Part shown: positions 7,960 to 16,674 of the stretch, in pieces | How positions within the stretch are numbered: the stretch's first letter is position 1 | Layout of the letters: each line of letters opens with the position of its first letter | NCBI GenBank assembly: GCA_002312935.1 | Contig: DCAT01000019.1 | Location: 24,088 to 55,778, forward strand | Origin: Oceanospirillaceae bacterium UBA1126 | Lineage (GTDB): Bacteria > Pseudomonadota > Gammaproteobacteria > Pseudomonadales > Balneatricaceae | Length of the DNA stretch: 31,691 bases | Reading direction: 5' to 3' | Program-made: the position numbers and the translations under genes | The notes under the pieces: model-generated | Databases searched by the model: none | The model's input: the letters and a program-made list of their open reading frames with translations, nothing else | What the model was told of the DNA's origin: nothing

Positions 7960-9138
7960 ATGGCCTGGAATGAACCGGGTAATAACGGTAAAGACCAAGA
8001 TCCATGGGGTGGCAATCGTCGCCCAAACGGACAAGATCAGGGGCCACCTGATCTAGATGAGGCGTTAGGTAAGCTGGTTGAGAAATTCAGTGGCTTATTT
8101 GGCGGATCTGGCAACAAAGATAACTCTGGTTCAGGTGGTGGCAGTACCCCAGCTCCTACCGGTAAAATTATTGGTTTTGGTGCCGTAATCATTCTAGTGT
8201 TGTGGGCTGGTATGGGCCTCTACACTGTTGACCAGCAGGAGCGTGCAGTAGTTTTGCGGCTTGGCAAGTTTAGCGAAACTGTACAGCCTGGTTTGCATTG
8301 GAACCCGCCGTTATTTGACAACGTGACCAAGGTTAATGTGACCGCGGTACGTAACGTTGACCACCGAGCTTTAATGCTGACAGAAGATGAAAACATCGTT
8401 GAAGTTGGCTTATCAGTTCAATATATTGTGTCGAGCCCTAAAGATTTCTTGTTAGAAGTTAGGAACCCAGAGAATAGCTTATTACAAGCCACCCAAAGCG
8501 CTTTGCGCCATGTTGTAGGTGGTTCGGAAATGCACTCTGTACTTACTGAAGGCCGTGCGCTTTTGGCGTTAGACATTGAAAGCCGATTACAGGCTTTGTT
8601 GGATGACTACAAAACTGGTTTAGAGGTGATTAAGGTCAACATAGAAAACACGGCTGCACCTTCACAAGTGCAAGACGCGTTTGATGACGTGATCAAGGCT
8701 CGTGAAGATGAGCAACGAGTTAAGAACGAAGCCCAAGCCTACGCTAATGGTATCGTACCAGAATCTCGTGGTCGCGCTCAGCGTGTAAGCGAAGAAGCCC
8801 AAGCTTATCGTGCACAGGTAGTGGCGCGTGCTGAAGGTGAGGCGACTCGTTTTACTAAGTTATTGACGGAATACCAAAAGGCTCCAGAAGTGACTCGGGA
8901 GCGTCTTTATATCGTTGCCATGGAAGATGTTCTTTCCAATGCTTCTAAGGTAATGGTAGACGTTGAAGGTGGTAATAACATGATGGTGTTACCTTTAGAT
9001 CAAATCATGCAGAATCAGTCTTTGCGTGCTGCAACGGGTACCGGTGGTAAAATGTCTTCCAGTATGGTTGATGAAATCACTAACCGTGTCATCCAGCAGC
9101 TAACTCAAGGTGGTTCAGCTTCAAGGGAGTCTCGTTAA
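7960..9138 (+). CDS. hflK: FtsH protease modulator HflK
   Basis: HflK forms with HflC a large membrane complex that surrounds and modulates the FtsH (HflB) protease. The 392-residue protein has a glycine/proline/asparagine-rich cytoplasmic N-terminus (residues 1-65), one membrane segment (about 68-89, IIGFGAVIILVLWAGMGLY), then an SPFH/band-7 domain beginning DQQERAVVLRLGKF. A long charged helical region rich in E, A and R covers about 245-310. A good ribosome site, AGGAGAAG, precedes the ATG. hflC begins one base after the stop codon. Confidence 0.95.
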   Translation: MAWNEPGNNGKDQDPWGGNRRPNGQDQGPPDLDEALGKLVEKFSGLFGGSGNKDNSGSGGGSTPAPTGKIIGFGAVIILVLWAGMGLYTVDQQERAVVLRLGKFSETVQPGLHWNPPLFDNVTKVNVTAVRNVDHRALMLTEDENIVEVGLSVQYIVSSPKDFLLEVRNPENSLLQATQSALRHVVGGSEMHSVLTEGRALLALDIESRLQALLDDYKTGLEVIKVNIENTAAPSQVQDAFDDVIKAREDEQRVKNEAQAYANGIVPESRGRAQRVSEEAQAYRAQVVARAEGEATRFTKLLTEYQKAPEVTRERLYIVAMEDVLSNASKVMVDVEGGNNMMVLPLDQIMQNQSLRAATGTGGKMSSSMVDEITNRVIQQLTQGGSASRESR

Positions 9139-9139
9139 T

Positions 9140-10012
9140 ATGGCTACTCGTACTTTAGTGACCTTAATTGGCCTATTTGTGGCGCTCCTAGTTGCCTCTT
9201 CATCTTTGTTTGTAGTGAAGGAAACAGAGCGAGCAATTATGCTTCAGTTTGGTGAGGTGGTGCAGTTTGATATCCAGCCTGGCCTGCATGCAAAAGTTCC
9301 ATTTGTAAACACCGTACGTGTTTTTGATGCTCGGGTGCTTACTTTGGATGCTCGTCCGCAGCGCTACTTGACCCTAGAAAAGAAAGCATTGATTGTAGAT
9401 TCATTTGTAAAATGGCGTATCTTTAATGTAGCTGACTTTTATACCGCGACTTCGGGTGATGAGTTCACTGCAGCGAAGCTATTAGCCTCTCGGGTAGACA
9501 CTGGTTTACGTAACCAGTTTGGTGAGCGTACCTTAACCGAAGTTGTTTCTGGTGAGCGTGATGACCTGATGTCTGAGCTGCTTATTGAACTTAACCAAGT
9601 GGTTAAGTCTGATATGGGCATCGAAGTAGTTGACGTGCGTGTGAAGCGTATTGACCTGCCTCAAGAAGTAAGTGAGTCGGTGTATGGACGTATGCGCACA
9701 GAGCGTGAACGTGAAGCCCGCGAGCTGCGCTCGAAGGGTAAGGAGCTCGCTGAAGGTATTCGTGCTGACGCGGACCGTCAAGAGACCATCATTGAGGCTA
9801 ACGCCTACCGTGATTCAGAACTTGTGCGTGGTGATGGTGATGCCATTGCAGCTGCAACCTATGCCGAGGCGTTCAATAAAGACCCAGAATTCTATAGTTT
9901 TTACCGTAGCTTAGATGCCTACCGCAAAACCTTTGGAGCTGGCGGCGACGTGATGCTGATTGAGCCTGATAGTGAGTTCTTCAAGTACATGAACCAGTCT
10001 ACTTTGAAGTAA
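9140..10012 (+). CDS. hflC: FtsH protease modulator HflC
   Basis: HflC is the second subunit of the HflKC complex at the inner membrane. The 290-residue protein has an N-terminal signal-anchor (about residues 6-27, LVTLIGLFVALLVASSSLFVV), then the SPFH domain starting with KETERAIMLQFGEV and an alanine/glutamate/arginine-rich helix around 185-245. I take the ATG at 9140 as start: AAGGGAG at 9123-9129 precedes it, and the alternative GTG at 9110 lies inside hflK and adds non-homologous residues. A strong terminator follows, so the transcript from tsaE onwards may end here. Confidence 0.95.
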   Translation: MATRTLVTLIGLFVALLVASSSLFVVKETERAIMLQFGEVVQFDIQPGLHAKVPFVNTVRVFDARVLTLDARPQRYLTLEKKALIVDSFVKWRIFNVADFYTATSGDEFTAAKLLASRVDTGLRNQFGERTLTEVVSGERDDLMSELLIELNQVVKSDMGIEVVDVRVKRIDLPQEVSESVYGRMRTEREREARELRSKGKELAEGIRADADRQETIIEANAYRDSELVRGDGDAIAAATYAEAFNKDPEFYSFYRSLDAYRKTFGAGGDVMLIEPDSEFFKYMNQSTLK

Positions 10013-10041
10013 GCCTTTGGCTTGCCTTAAGTAAGACAATA

Positions 10042-10065
10042 AAAGGGCCCATTGGGGCCCTTTTT
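10042..10065 (+). terminator. Rho-independent terminator after hflC
   Basis: A perfect 9-base stem, AAAGGGCCC and GGGCCCTTT with an ATTG loop, runs into a stretch of five T. It lies 29 bases after the hflC stop codon. Confidence 0.9.
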
Positions 10066-10125
10066 AGTGGCGGCCTTTTAAGCTCGAGAGGTGGTCATTT
10101 GTGCCCAAAAGAAGTACAATTGTGT

Positions 10126-10170
10126 AACCGAGAAGTAGGGTCCGAGACGGGCTGTATGATGCTCGGTTTT
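10126..10170 (+). terminator. Second terminator-like hairpin, possible attenuator before the DUF2065 gene
   Basis: AACCGAG (10126-10132) can pair with CTCGGTT (10162-10168), followed directly by a T-run to about 10173. A closer CCGAG (10142-10146) could compete for the same right arm, giving two alternative hairpins. It lies 26 bases before the next start codon. No clear promoter is visible between the two hairpins, so whether it sits in a leader or terminates leftover read-through is open. Confidence 0.45.
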
Positions 10171-10198
10171 TTTGTGTTTGAAGCATTAGTAAAAAATC

Positions 10199-10393
10199 AT
10201 GAATGAATTGACCCAACACCTACTGGTGGCTTTTTGCTTGATGCTGATATTAGAAGGTATTTTGCCCTTCTTATACCCACAAAGGTGGCGTAAGTTAGTG
10301 GTTCAATTAGCCCAGATAAATGACCGCCATATGCGCTTTTTAGGCTTAGCAAGCATGCTCTTGGGGCTTGTTATTTTGCTTTTAGTAAATTGA
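10199..10393 (+). CDS. DUF2065 (YjeT-like) small membrane protein
   Basis: This 64-residue protein has two predicted membrane segments, about residues 6-26 and 45-63, joined by a short basic loop (YPQRWRKLV). Length, layout and position between hflC and hisZ/purA match the DUF2065 or YjeT family, which sits in the same place in E. coli and Pseudomonas. Its function is unknown; membership is recognised mainly from size, the PFLYPQRWR-type motif and context. It is followed after 33 bases by hisZ and probably shares its transcript. Confidence 0.85.
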   Translation: MNELTQHLLVAFCLMLILEGILPFLYPQRWRKLVVQLAQINDRHMRFLGLASMLLGLVILLLVN

Positions 10394-10426
10394 TTTAAAT
10401 AAGTTTTTTGGGAAACAGGAACTCAC

Positions 10427-11629
10427 ATGAGTCGTGCGAATCGTTGGTTATTGCCAGATGGCGTAAAAGAAGTGTTGCCGCCTGAAGCTGCGCGTATAGA
10501 GGGCCTTCGCCGTACGGTGGTGGACTTATATCAAGCGTGGGGCTACGACTTAGTTATGCCACCGCTTATTGAATATATTGATTCATTACTCATTGGCACT
10601 GGTGATGACTTAGATTTAGCTACGTTTAAGGTGATTGATCAAAAAACGGGTCGCACCATGGGGATTCGTGCAGACATTACTCCTCAGGTGGCTCGTATTG
10701 ATGCCCACAGCATTGATTGTGATGGAATTAACCGCCTGTGTTACTCCAATACGGTATTGCATACCAGTGCAGCTAATCCATTGGCCTCTCGTAGCCCATT
10801 GCAGGTGGGTGCGGAGCTTTATGGCCACGCTGGTATTGATAGTGACCTTGAGGTTATTAGCTTGATGCTAGAAACCCTCACTAGTGTTGGCATTAAACAT
10901 CCCATTACCCTAGATTTAGGACATGTAGGTATTTATCGTGGCTTAATTGAAGCCATTGGCTTAGCTGCTGAGGATGAACGAGAATTATTTAATCTGCTGC
11001 AAAGTAAAGCCGTAGCAGATATTGACGCCTTGGTCTGTGCCATGGACTTGACTGATGAGGCAAAAACCGTATTGTCGCAGTTGCCCCGTTTATATGGTGA
11101 GGTTTCGGTGTTAAAGCAGGCAGAGCAGGTGTTTGGCAATGTGTCGGCAAAGGTTTCAATTGCCATCAGGTACCTAAGTGAATTAGCCGAAGCAGTTAAG
11201 GCACGCTTCCCGCAGGTGACTTTGTACTTCGACCTGGCTGAACTGCGGGGTTACGAATACCATACGGGGGTTGTTTTTGCCGCCCTCACACCAGCCTTTG
11301 GGCAGGCTATTGCTAAAGGTGGTCGTTATGATGACATTGGCAAAGTATTTGGCCGAGCGCGCCCAGCAACAGGATTTAGTGCTGACTTAAAGGTGTTGTC
11401 AGAGCTGTCTGAAGTGCCTTTAGTTAAGGCGCATGGCATTGCTACGCCAGCAGAAGTAGGTTTGAGCAGTGAGCAGCGTCAAAGCCTATGGCTCATGCAA
11501 TCTCAGCTTCGCTTACAGGGCGAGCGTTTGGTTGCACAGTTATGTGATAGCCCTGTGCCACAAGAGTGTTCTCGCCAATTAGTATGGCAAAATGATGCTT
11601 GGAAAATTGTTCCAGCACACGAAGTTTAG
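10427..11629 (+). CDS. hisZ: ATP phosphoribosyltransferase regulatory subunit HisZ
   Basis: HisZ is a catalytically inactive paralogue of histidyl-tRNA synthetase. It forms a complex with the short form of HisG and makes the first enzyme of histidine synthesis active and sensitive to histidine. The 400-residue protein starts with WLLPDGVKEVLPPEA and has class II synthetase-like motifs (TFKVIDQKTGRTMGIRADITPQVAR; YEYHTGVVF; GGRYDD). It lacks the C-terminal anticodon-binding domain of true HisRS. ACAGGA precedes the ATG. The position between DUF2065 and purA is the same in Pseudomonas. Its presence implies a short-form HisG elsewhere in the genome, which this window does not show. Confidence 0.93.
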   Translation: MSRANRWLLPDGVKEVLPPEAARIEGLRRTVVDLYQAWGYDLVMPPLIEYIDSLLIGTGDDLDLATFKVIDQKTGRTMGIRADITPQVARIDAHSIDCDGINRLCYSNTVLHTSAANPLASRSPLQVGAELYGHAGIDSDLEVISLMLETLTSVGIKHPITLDLGHVGIYRGLIEAIGLAAEDERELFNLLQSKAVADIDALVCAMDLTDEAKTVLSQLPRLYGEVSVLKQAEQVFGNVSAKVSIAIRYLSELAEAVKARFPQVTLYFDLAELRGYEYHTGVVFAALTPAFGQAIAKGGRYDDIGKVFGRARPATGFSADLKVLSELSEVPLVKAHGIATPAEVGLSSEQRQSLWLMQSQLRLQGERLVAQLCDSPVPQECSRQLVWQNDAWKIVPAHEV

Positions 11630-11707
11630 ATAGATTTCTATCATAAACTACAAATTTTAAATGTGCGTGAATTTACACGTAGTAGCAACAAACTAGAGCA
11701 AAATATT

Positions 11708-13003
11708 ATGGGTAAGAATGTCGTCGTTTTAGGCACCCAATGGGGTGATGAAGGCAAAGGTAAGATCGTAGATTTACTCACCGATCAGGCCACGGCAGTG
11801 GTACGTTTTCAGGGGGGTCATAATGCTGGCCATACTTTAGTTATCGAAGGTGAAAAAACGGTTTTGCATTTGATTCCTTCAGGTATTTTACGTGACACAG
11901 TTACCTGCTTTATCGGCAATGGTGTTGTTGTGGCTATGGATGCATTATTAAAGGAAATGGCAGAACTAGAGGAGCGTGGTATTCCAGTGCGTGATCGTTT
12001 GCGGATTAGTACTGCTTGCCCACTAATATTGCCTTACCACGTTGCCCTAGATCAAGCGCGTGAATTAGCTCGTGGGGACGAGAAAATTGGCACCACAGGG
12101 CGTGGTATTGGCCCTGCCTACGAGGACAAGGTGGCCCGTCGTGGTTTGCGTTTAGGTGATTTACTAGATCCGCAACGGTTTGCAGTAAAGCTTAAAGAAG
12201 TGATGACCTATCACAACTTTGTATTACAAAACTTTTACCGTGTTAAGCCATTAGATTATACCCAAGTATTAGAAACTGCCCTTGCTCAAGCTGAGCAAAT
12301 TAAAGCCATGTTTACCGACGTGACAGCAGAGATTCATGACTTGCGCCGTGCCAGTGAAGATATTCTGTTTGAAGGTGCCCAAGGTACATTGCTAGATATC
12401 GACCATGGTACATATCCTTACGTAACCTCCTCAAATACCACTGCCGGTGGCACAGCCACAGGTTCTGGCTTTGGCCCAATGTACCTAGATTATATTTTAG
12501 GCATTACTAAGGCGTATACTACTCGTGTGGGTAGTGGTCCATTCCCAACGGAATTATTCTGTGATGTGGGTCTAGGCCTTGCCAATCGTGGCCATGAATT
12601 AGGTGCAACTACAGGACGACCACGTCGCTGTGGTTGGTTTGATGCTGTTGCCCTTAAGCATGCGATTCAAATTAACAGTGTGTCAGGTATCTGCCTAACT
12701 AAGCTGGACGTATTGGATGGTATGGACGAAATTAAAATGTGTGTGGCTTACCATGATGCGCAGGGTAATGACGTATCTTGCCCAAGCGATGCTGAAGGTT
12801 TTGCGGCCGTTACCCCTATTTATGAAACTATGCCGGGTTGGACTGAGTCTACTGTAGGTGCCCAGACAGAAGCACAATTACCTGCTGCTGCACTGGCCTA
12901 CATTGCCCGTATTGAAGTCTTGATTGAGGCGCCAGTGGATATTATCTCCACCGGCCCAGATCGAATTGAAACAATTGTTAAACGCCATCCTTTTGGCTCC
13001 TAG
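11708..13003 (+). CDS. purA: Adenylosuccinate synthetase PurA
   Basis: PurA joins IMP and aspartate using GTP to make adenylosuccinate, the first committed step from IMP to AMP. The ATG at 11708 gives 431 residues, nearly identical to E. coli (432). The phosphate-binding loop GTQWGDEGKGK is at residues 9-19, followed by GGHNAGHT and, later, IGTTGRGIGPAYEDK and FEGAQGTLLDIDHGTYPYVTSS (only its parts are quoted as landmarks). An upstream in-frame ATG at 11663 would add 15 residues that do not fit the family. rnr begins only six bases after the stop, so the two are likely co-transcribed. Confidence 0.96.
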   Translation: MGKNVVVLGTQWGDEGKGKIVDLLTDQATAVVRFQGGHNAGHTLVIEGEKTVLHLIPSGILRDTVTCFIGNGVVVAMDALLKEMAELEERGIPVRDRLRISTACPLILPYHVALDQARELARGDEKIGTTGRGIGPAYEDKVARRGLRLGDLLDPQRFAVKLKEVMTYHNFVLQNFYRVKPLDYTQVLETALAQAEQIKAMFTDVTAEIHDLRRASEDILFEGAQGTLLDIDHGTYPYVTSSNTTAGGTATGSGFGPMYLDYILGITKAYTTRVGSGPFPTELFCDVGLGLANRGHELGATTGRPRRCGWFDAVALKHAIQINSVSGICLTKLDVLDGMDEIKMCVAYHDAQGNDVSCPSDAEGFAAVTPIYETMPGWTESTVGAQTEAQLPAAALAYIARIEVLIEAPVDIISTGPDRIETIVKRHPFGS

Positions 13004-13009
13004 GAAAAA

Positions 13010-15391
13010 ATGACACAAATAGACGATCCACACGCTCAGCGTGAGGCGCAAAAGTATGACAACCCAATTCCCAGCCGTGAATTTATTATGGATCACTTGC
13101 GTGACCGTAGTGGCCCAGCAACGCTGAAACAGGTTAGTTTTGAACTGGCCTTGTTTGAGGCTGAAGATGTAGAAGCACTGCGTCGACGATTACGTGCTAT
13201 GGAACGTGACGGCCAGCTGATAAGTGACCGCAAAGGTGCTTATGGCGCAATCCATAAGATGGACCTTATCCATGGCCGAATTATAGGCCACCGAGATGGC
13301 TTTGGTTTTTTAAAGCCTGATGAGGGTGGTGATGATTTATTTCTTAGCCATCGTCAAATGCGTGCAGTGTTAGATGGCGACAAGGCCTTAGCTCGCATTA
13401 TTGGAATAGACCGCAAAGGCCGCAGCGAAGGTGCTATTGTTGAAGTGACTGAACACAACACTCAGCAGGTTGTGGGGCGGCTAACAAAAGAAAATGGCAT
13501 TTGTTTTGTGCGCCCAGATAATCAGCGCATTAGCCAGGATATTCTGATTTCAAGCGACAACGTACTTCAAGCCCAACACGGGCAATACGTTACTGTGCGC
13601 ATTACTCACCAGCCAAACAAACGCAATCAGGCCGTTGGTGAAATTGCTGAAATTTTGGGTGAGCACATGGCTCCAGGAATGGAGATTGATGTGGCTATTA
13701 GAACTCACGAAATACCCCATGAATGGCCACTAGAGGCCAGTGATGAAGCTGCCCAACTTGCTCCAGAAGTCACAGAAGTTGATAAGCATGATCGCATTGA
13801 TCTTCGTGAAATGCCTTTTGTCACTATCGATGGTGAGGATGCTCGGGACTTTGATGACGCAGTTTATTGCCGTAAACGAACTTTAGGTGGCTGGCGGTTA
13901 TACGTTGCTATTGCTGACGTAAGCCATTATGTTCGCATTGGCACAGCTTTAGATACAGAAGCCCATAGGCGTGCAACCTCAGTGTATTTTCCTGAGCGAG
14001 TCATCCCAATGTTGCCAGAAGCTATCTCCAACGGTTTATGCTCTCTTAACCCCCATGTCGATCGGTTGGTCATGGTGTGTGAAATGACCATTAGCAGTAA
14101 GGGTAAGTTGAGTGGCTATGAGTTTTATGAAGGTCTCATCCACTCTCACGCCCGTTTAACTTACACCAAAGTGGGTGCAATGTTGGATTCAGGTGATGAG
14201 CAATGCCTGCCGTTGCGCCAAGAATATAGCCACGTAGTGAAACCTGTAGACCAATTGCATAAGCTTTATGCTGCCTTGCGCTCTGCCCGTGACGCACGTG
14301 GTGCCATTGATTTTGAAACCCAAGAAACACGTATTATTTTTGGTGAAGACCGCAAAATAACGGACATAGTGCCAGTGCATCGCAACGATGCTCATAAGCT
14401 GATTGAAGAGTGCATGTTAGCGGCTAACGTAAGCACGGCTAAGTTTTTAGCAAAGCATAAATTAGATGGTTTGTTCCGCGTTCATAAAGGGCCTAAGCCT
14501 AGCAAGTTAGAAAACTTGCGTGGATTTTTAGGTGAAATGAGCCTGTCATTACCCGGTGGCGAAGAGCCAAAACCAAAACATTATCAGGCGCTATTGAGCT
14601 CTATCAAAGGCCGTCCTGACGCTCACTTAGTGCAAACGGTGATGTTACGATCGTTAAGTCAGGCTGTTTATACGCCAGAAAACGAAGGCCATTTCGGTTT
14701 GGGTTACGAAGCGTATGCGCATTTTACATCGCCCATTCGTCGCTATCCAGACTTACTGGTTCACAGAGCCATACGCAGTGTCATTCAAAGTAAGCAGTTG
14801 AGCCGGTATGTAAAGCGAATTAAAGCCACCGAAAAGCAACCAGTTTCGCCATGGTATCCCTATTCCACTGCAGACGTAGTGGTTTTAGGTGAACATTGCT
14901 CAATGGCTGAGCGTCGTGCAGATGCTGCTGTGTGGGATGTAGAAGGTTGGCTTAAGTGTGAATATATGCAAGGCCATATTGGTGACTACTTCCACGGTAC
15001 CATTAATGCGGTGACTAGTTTTGGTTTGTTTGTAGAGTTAGCTGACGTTTATGTTGAAGGGCTGGTTCACATTAGTGCGTTACCAGGTGATTATTATCAC
15101 TTTGATGCGGCTAAGCATCGTCTCGAAGGAGAGCGCAGTGGTAAAAGTTTCCGCTTAGGCGACAGCATTGAAGTGCAAGTGGTTCGGGTAGACCTAGACG
15201 AAAAGAAAATTGATTTTGAGTTGGCCGATGCACCACCAAAAACTAAGCCAAAGTCTAAGCCTAAAACTAAATCTAAGCCAAAGCCAAAGCCGAAAAAGGC
15301 TGATGCAAAAATAGAGACCCCTTTGTTTGATCAAAAGGGCAAGCCCTCGGGTGGTGCAAGAAAGCCTCGCCGTAAAAAGACTGCGCCGTAA
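13010..15391 (+). CDS. rnr: Ribonuclease R
   Basis: RNase R is a processive 3'-5' exoribonuclease that degrades structured RNA and takes part in rRNA quality control. The 793-residue protein has an N-terminal winged-helix region (about 25-90), two cold-shock domains (about 85-245) and the RNB catalytic domain. The metal-binding DGEDARDFDDAV is near residue 276. An S1 RNA-binding domain (about 660-745, FHGTINAVTSFGLFVEL) follows. The final 45 residues are a lysine/proline tail with repeated KPKSKPK-type units, as is common in this enzyme. AGGA lies four bases before the ATG. The gene is between purA and rlmB as in Pseudomonas. Confidence 0.96.
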   Translation: MTQIDDPHAQREAQKYDNPIPSREFIMDHLRDRSGPATLKQVSFELALFEAEDVEALRRRLRAMERDGQLISDRKGAYGAIHKMDLIHGRIIGHRDGFGFLKPDEGGDDLFLSHRQMRAVLDGDKALARIIGIDRKGRSEGAIVEVTEHNTQQVVGRLTKENGICFVRPDNQRISQDILISSDNVLQAQHGQYVTVRITHQPNKRNQAVGEIAEILGEHMAPGMEIDVAIRTHEIPHEWPLEASDEAAQLAPEVTEVDKHDRIDLREMPFVTIDGEDARDFDDAVYCRKRTLGGWRLYVAIADVSHYVRIGTALDTEAHRRATSVYFPERVIPMLPEAISNGLCSLNPHVDRLVMVCEMTISSKGKLSGYEFYEGLIHSHARLTYTKVGAMLDSGDEQCLPLRQEYSHVVKPVDQLHKLYAALRSARDARGAIDFETQETRIIFGEDRKITDIVPVHRNDAHKLIEECMLAANVSTAKFLAKHKLDGLFRVHKGPKPSKLENLRGFLGEMSLSLPGGEEPKPKHYQALLSSIKGRPDAHLVQTVMLRSLSQAVYTPENEGHFGLGYEAYAHFTSPIRRYPDLLVHRAIRSVIQSKQLSRYVKRIKATEKQPVSPWYPYSTADVVVLGEHCSMAERRADAAVWDVEGWLKCEYMQGHIGDYFHGTINAVTSFGLFVELADVYVEGLVHISALPGDYYHFDAAKHRLEGERSGKSFRLGDSIEVQVVRVDLDEKKIDFELADAPPKTKPKSKPKTKSKPKPKPKKADAKIETPLFDQKGKPSGGARKPRRKKTAP

Positions 15392-15416
15392 ATAAGATAT
15401 CTGAGACTCGTTAATT

Positions 15417-16154
15417 ATGGCCAACATTGAATACGTCTTTGGCATTCACGCTGTGCAAACTAAATTGCAACGCAACCCTGAGCGAGTGCAAGAAATTTGG
15501 TTTCAAGAGGGTCGTGAGGACCAGCGCTTAAACCAAGTTAAAGCGCTGGCAGACGAGCAGGGTATTGAGTGTCAAATTATGCCTCGCCGTGAGTTAGATA
15601 ATAAGGTTAAGGGTCGGCATCAGGGCGTGGTTGCTGGGTGTACTCCAAACCCGGCTAAAGATGAGCATTTTCTTACGCAGTTGTTAGGAGAGCTTAACGA
15701 GCCAGTATTTTTGCTAATCTTAGATGGCGTAACAGATCCTCACAATTTAGGTGCTTGCTTGCGTACCGCAGATGCCGCTGGCGTGCATGCAGTGATTGCG
15801 CCCAAAGATAAGTCAGCGTCGCTTAATAGCACCGTAAGCAAAGTGGCCTGTGGTGCAGCAGAGAGCATACCTTTTGTTCAGGTAACCAACTTAGCGCGTT
15901 GCCTCAAAAGTTTGCAGGATGCTGGTGTCTGGATTACAGGAACTGCTGGCGAAGCTACCCAACACATTTATCAGACCGACCTTACGGGTAATATGGCTTT
16001 AGTGATGGGAGCAGAAGGTGAAGGTATGCGTCGCCTTACCCGCGAAGGATGTGACCAGTTGGTTAAAATTCCCATGGCAGGTGAAGTGAGTAGCCTTAAT
16101 GTTTCTGTGGCTGCTGGTGTATGTTTATTTGAAGCAGTACGCCAGCGCAGTTAG
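15417..16154 (+). CDS. rlmB: 23S rRNA (guanosine-2251-2'-O)-methyltransferase RlmB
   Basis: RlmB methylates the ribose of G2251 in the peptidyl-transferase P loop of 23S rRNA. The 245-residue SPOUT-type protein starts with EYVFGIHAVQ, the SpoU substrate-binding domain. It then carries the three SPOUT motifs: LDGVTDPHNLGACLRTADAAG-type motif 1 (near residue 103), VMGAEGEGMRRL (motif 2) and IPMAGEVSSLNVSVAAG (motif 3). It follows rnr after 25 bases with a weak ribosome site, and ends the rightward purA-rnr-rlmB run. It converges with the J-domain gene, 36 bases away. Confidence 0.95.
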   Translation: MANIEYVFGIHAVQTKLQRNPERVQEIWFQEGREDQRLNQVKALADEQGIECQIMPRRELDNKVKGRHQGVVAGCTPNPAKDEHFLTQLLGELNEPVFLLILDGVTDPHNLGACLRTADAAGVHAVIAPKDKSASLNSTVSKVACGAAESIPFVQVTNLARCLKSLQDAGVWITGTAGEATQHIYQTDLTGNMALVMGAEGEGMRRLTREGCDQLVKIPMAGEVSSLNVSVAAGVCLFEAVRQRS

Positions 16155-16190
16155 GCTATTCACTTACTTAGTGTCTTGCTGGATGTGAGA

Positions 16191-16652
16191 CTAATCCTTA
16201 AGTAATACATCTTTAGCTTGGTTGATTTGGCTAGCTAGATAGGTGCTCCCCCCTTTGTCAGGATGGTTCTTGGCCATTAAACGTTTGTGGGCAGATATTA
16301 TGTCTTCATGGCTGGCACCTGCTTCAACATCTAAAACTTGCCTAGCTTGTTGCTTATCCATAATGGTTGCACTGGGCGGGTTGCTCTTAGTGCTGGTTTG
16401 GTTAAAACGCTTGATTGTCTGCCACAGACCAAACGCTTGAAGAACTGGTCGACCATAGACGGCCAGGCCACCGATAAGGCTTATTGCTACAGGCCATAAG
16501 CCGCTCAAAGCCAACCCAATAGCCACTATTGCAATAATGACTACTGCGGTGCGTAATAGAAATGGTTTGCCATTGGTCGGTGCGCTATTGAGTAATAAAC
16601 GGATCAGCAAAGCAACAATCACAATACCTAAAACCCATAATATTAAAATCAT
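16191..16652 (-). CDS. Membrane-anchored J-domain (DnaJ-like) protein
   Basis: The 153-residue protein has two or three predicted membrane segments in its first 70 residues (about 1-21, 33-53 and perhaps 54-68). A short basic linker and a C-terminal J domain (about 98-153) follow, with the HPD motif at residues 130-132 that stimulates the ATPase of DnaK-type chaperones. A membrane anchor followed by a C-terminal J domain recalls mitochondrial Tim14/Pam18-like proteins and bacterial DjlA-type co-chaperones, but I cannot name an orthologue. The ATG at 16652 is chosen because GGAG sits six bases before it; the frame is open back to a TTG at 16664. It lies just downstream of the MATE gene on the same strand and probably shares its transcript. 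Confidence 0.8.
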   Translation of the reverse strand: MILILWVLGIVIVALLIRLLLNSAPTNGKPFLLRTAVVIIAIVAIGLALSGLWPVAISLIGGLAVYGRPVLQAFGLWQTIKRFNQTSTKSNPPSATIMDKQQARQVLDVEAGASHEDIISAHKRLMAKNHPDKGGSTYLASQINQAKDVLLKD

Positions 16653-16658
16653 TTTAAT

Positions 16659-16662
16659 CTCC
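16659..16662 (-). promoter_or_regulatory. Ribosome binding site that fixes the J-domain protein start
   Basis: GGAG on the minus strand, six bases before the ATG at 16652, favours that start over the TTG at 16664. Confidence 0.7.
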
Positions 16663-16674
16663 AAATTTTCTAGG

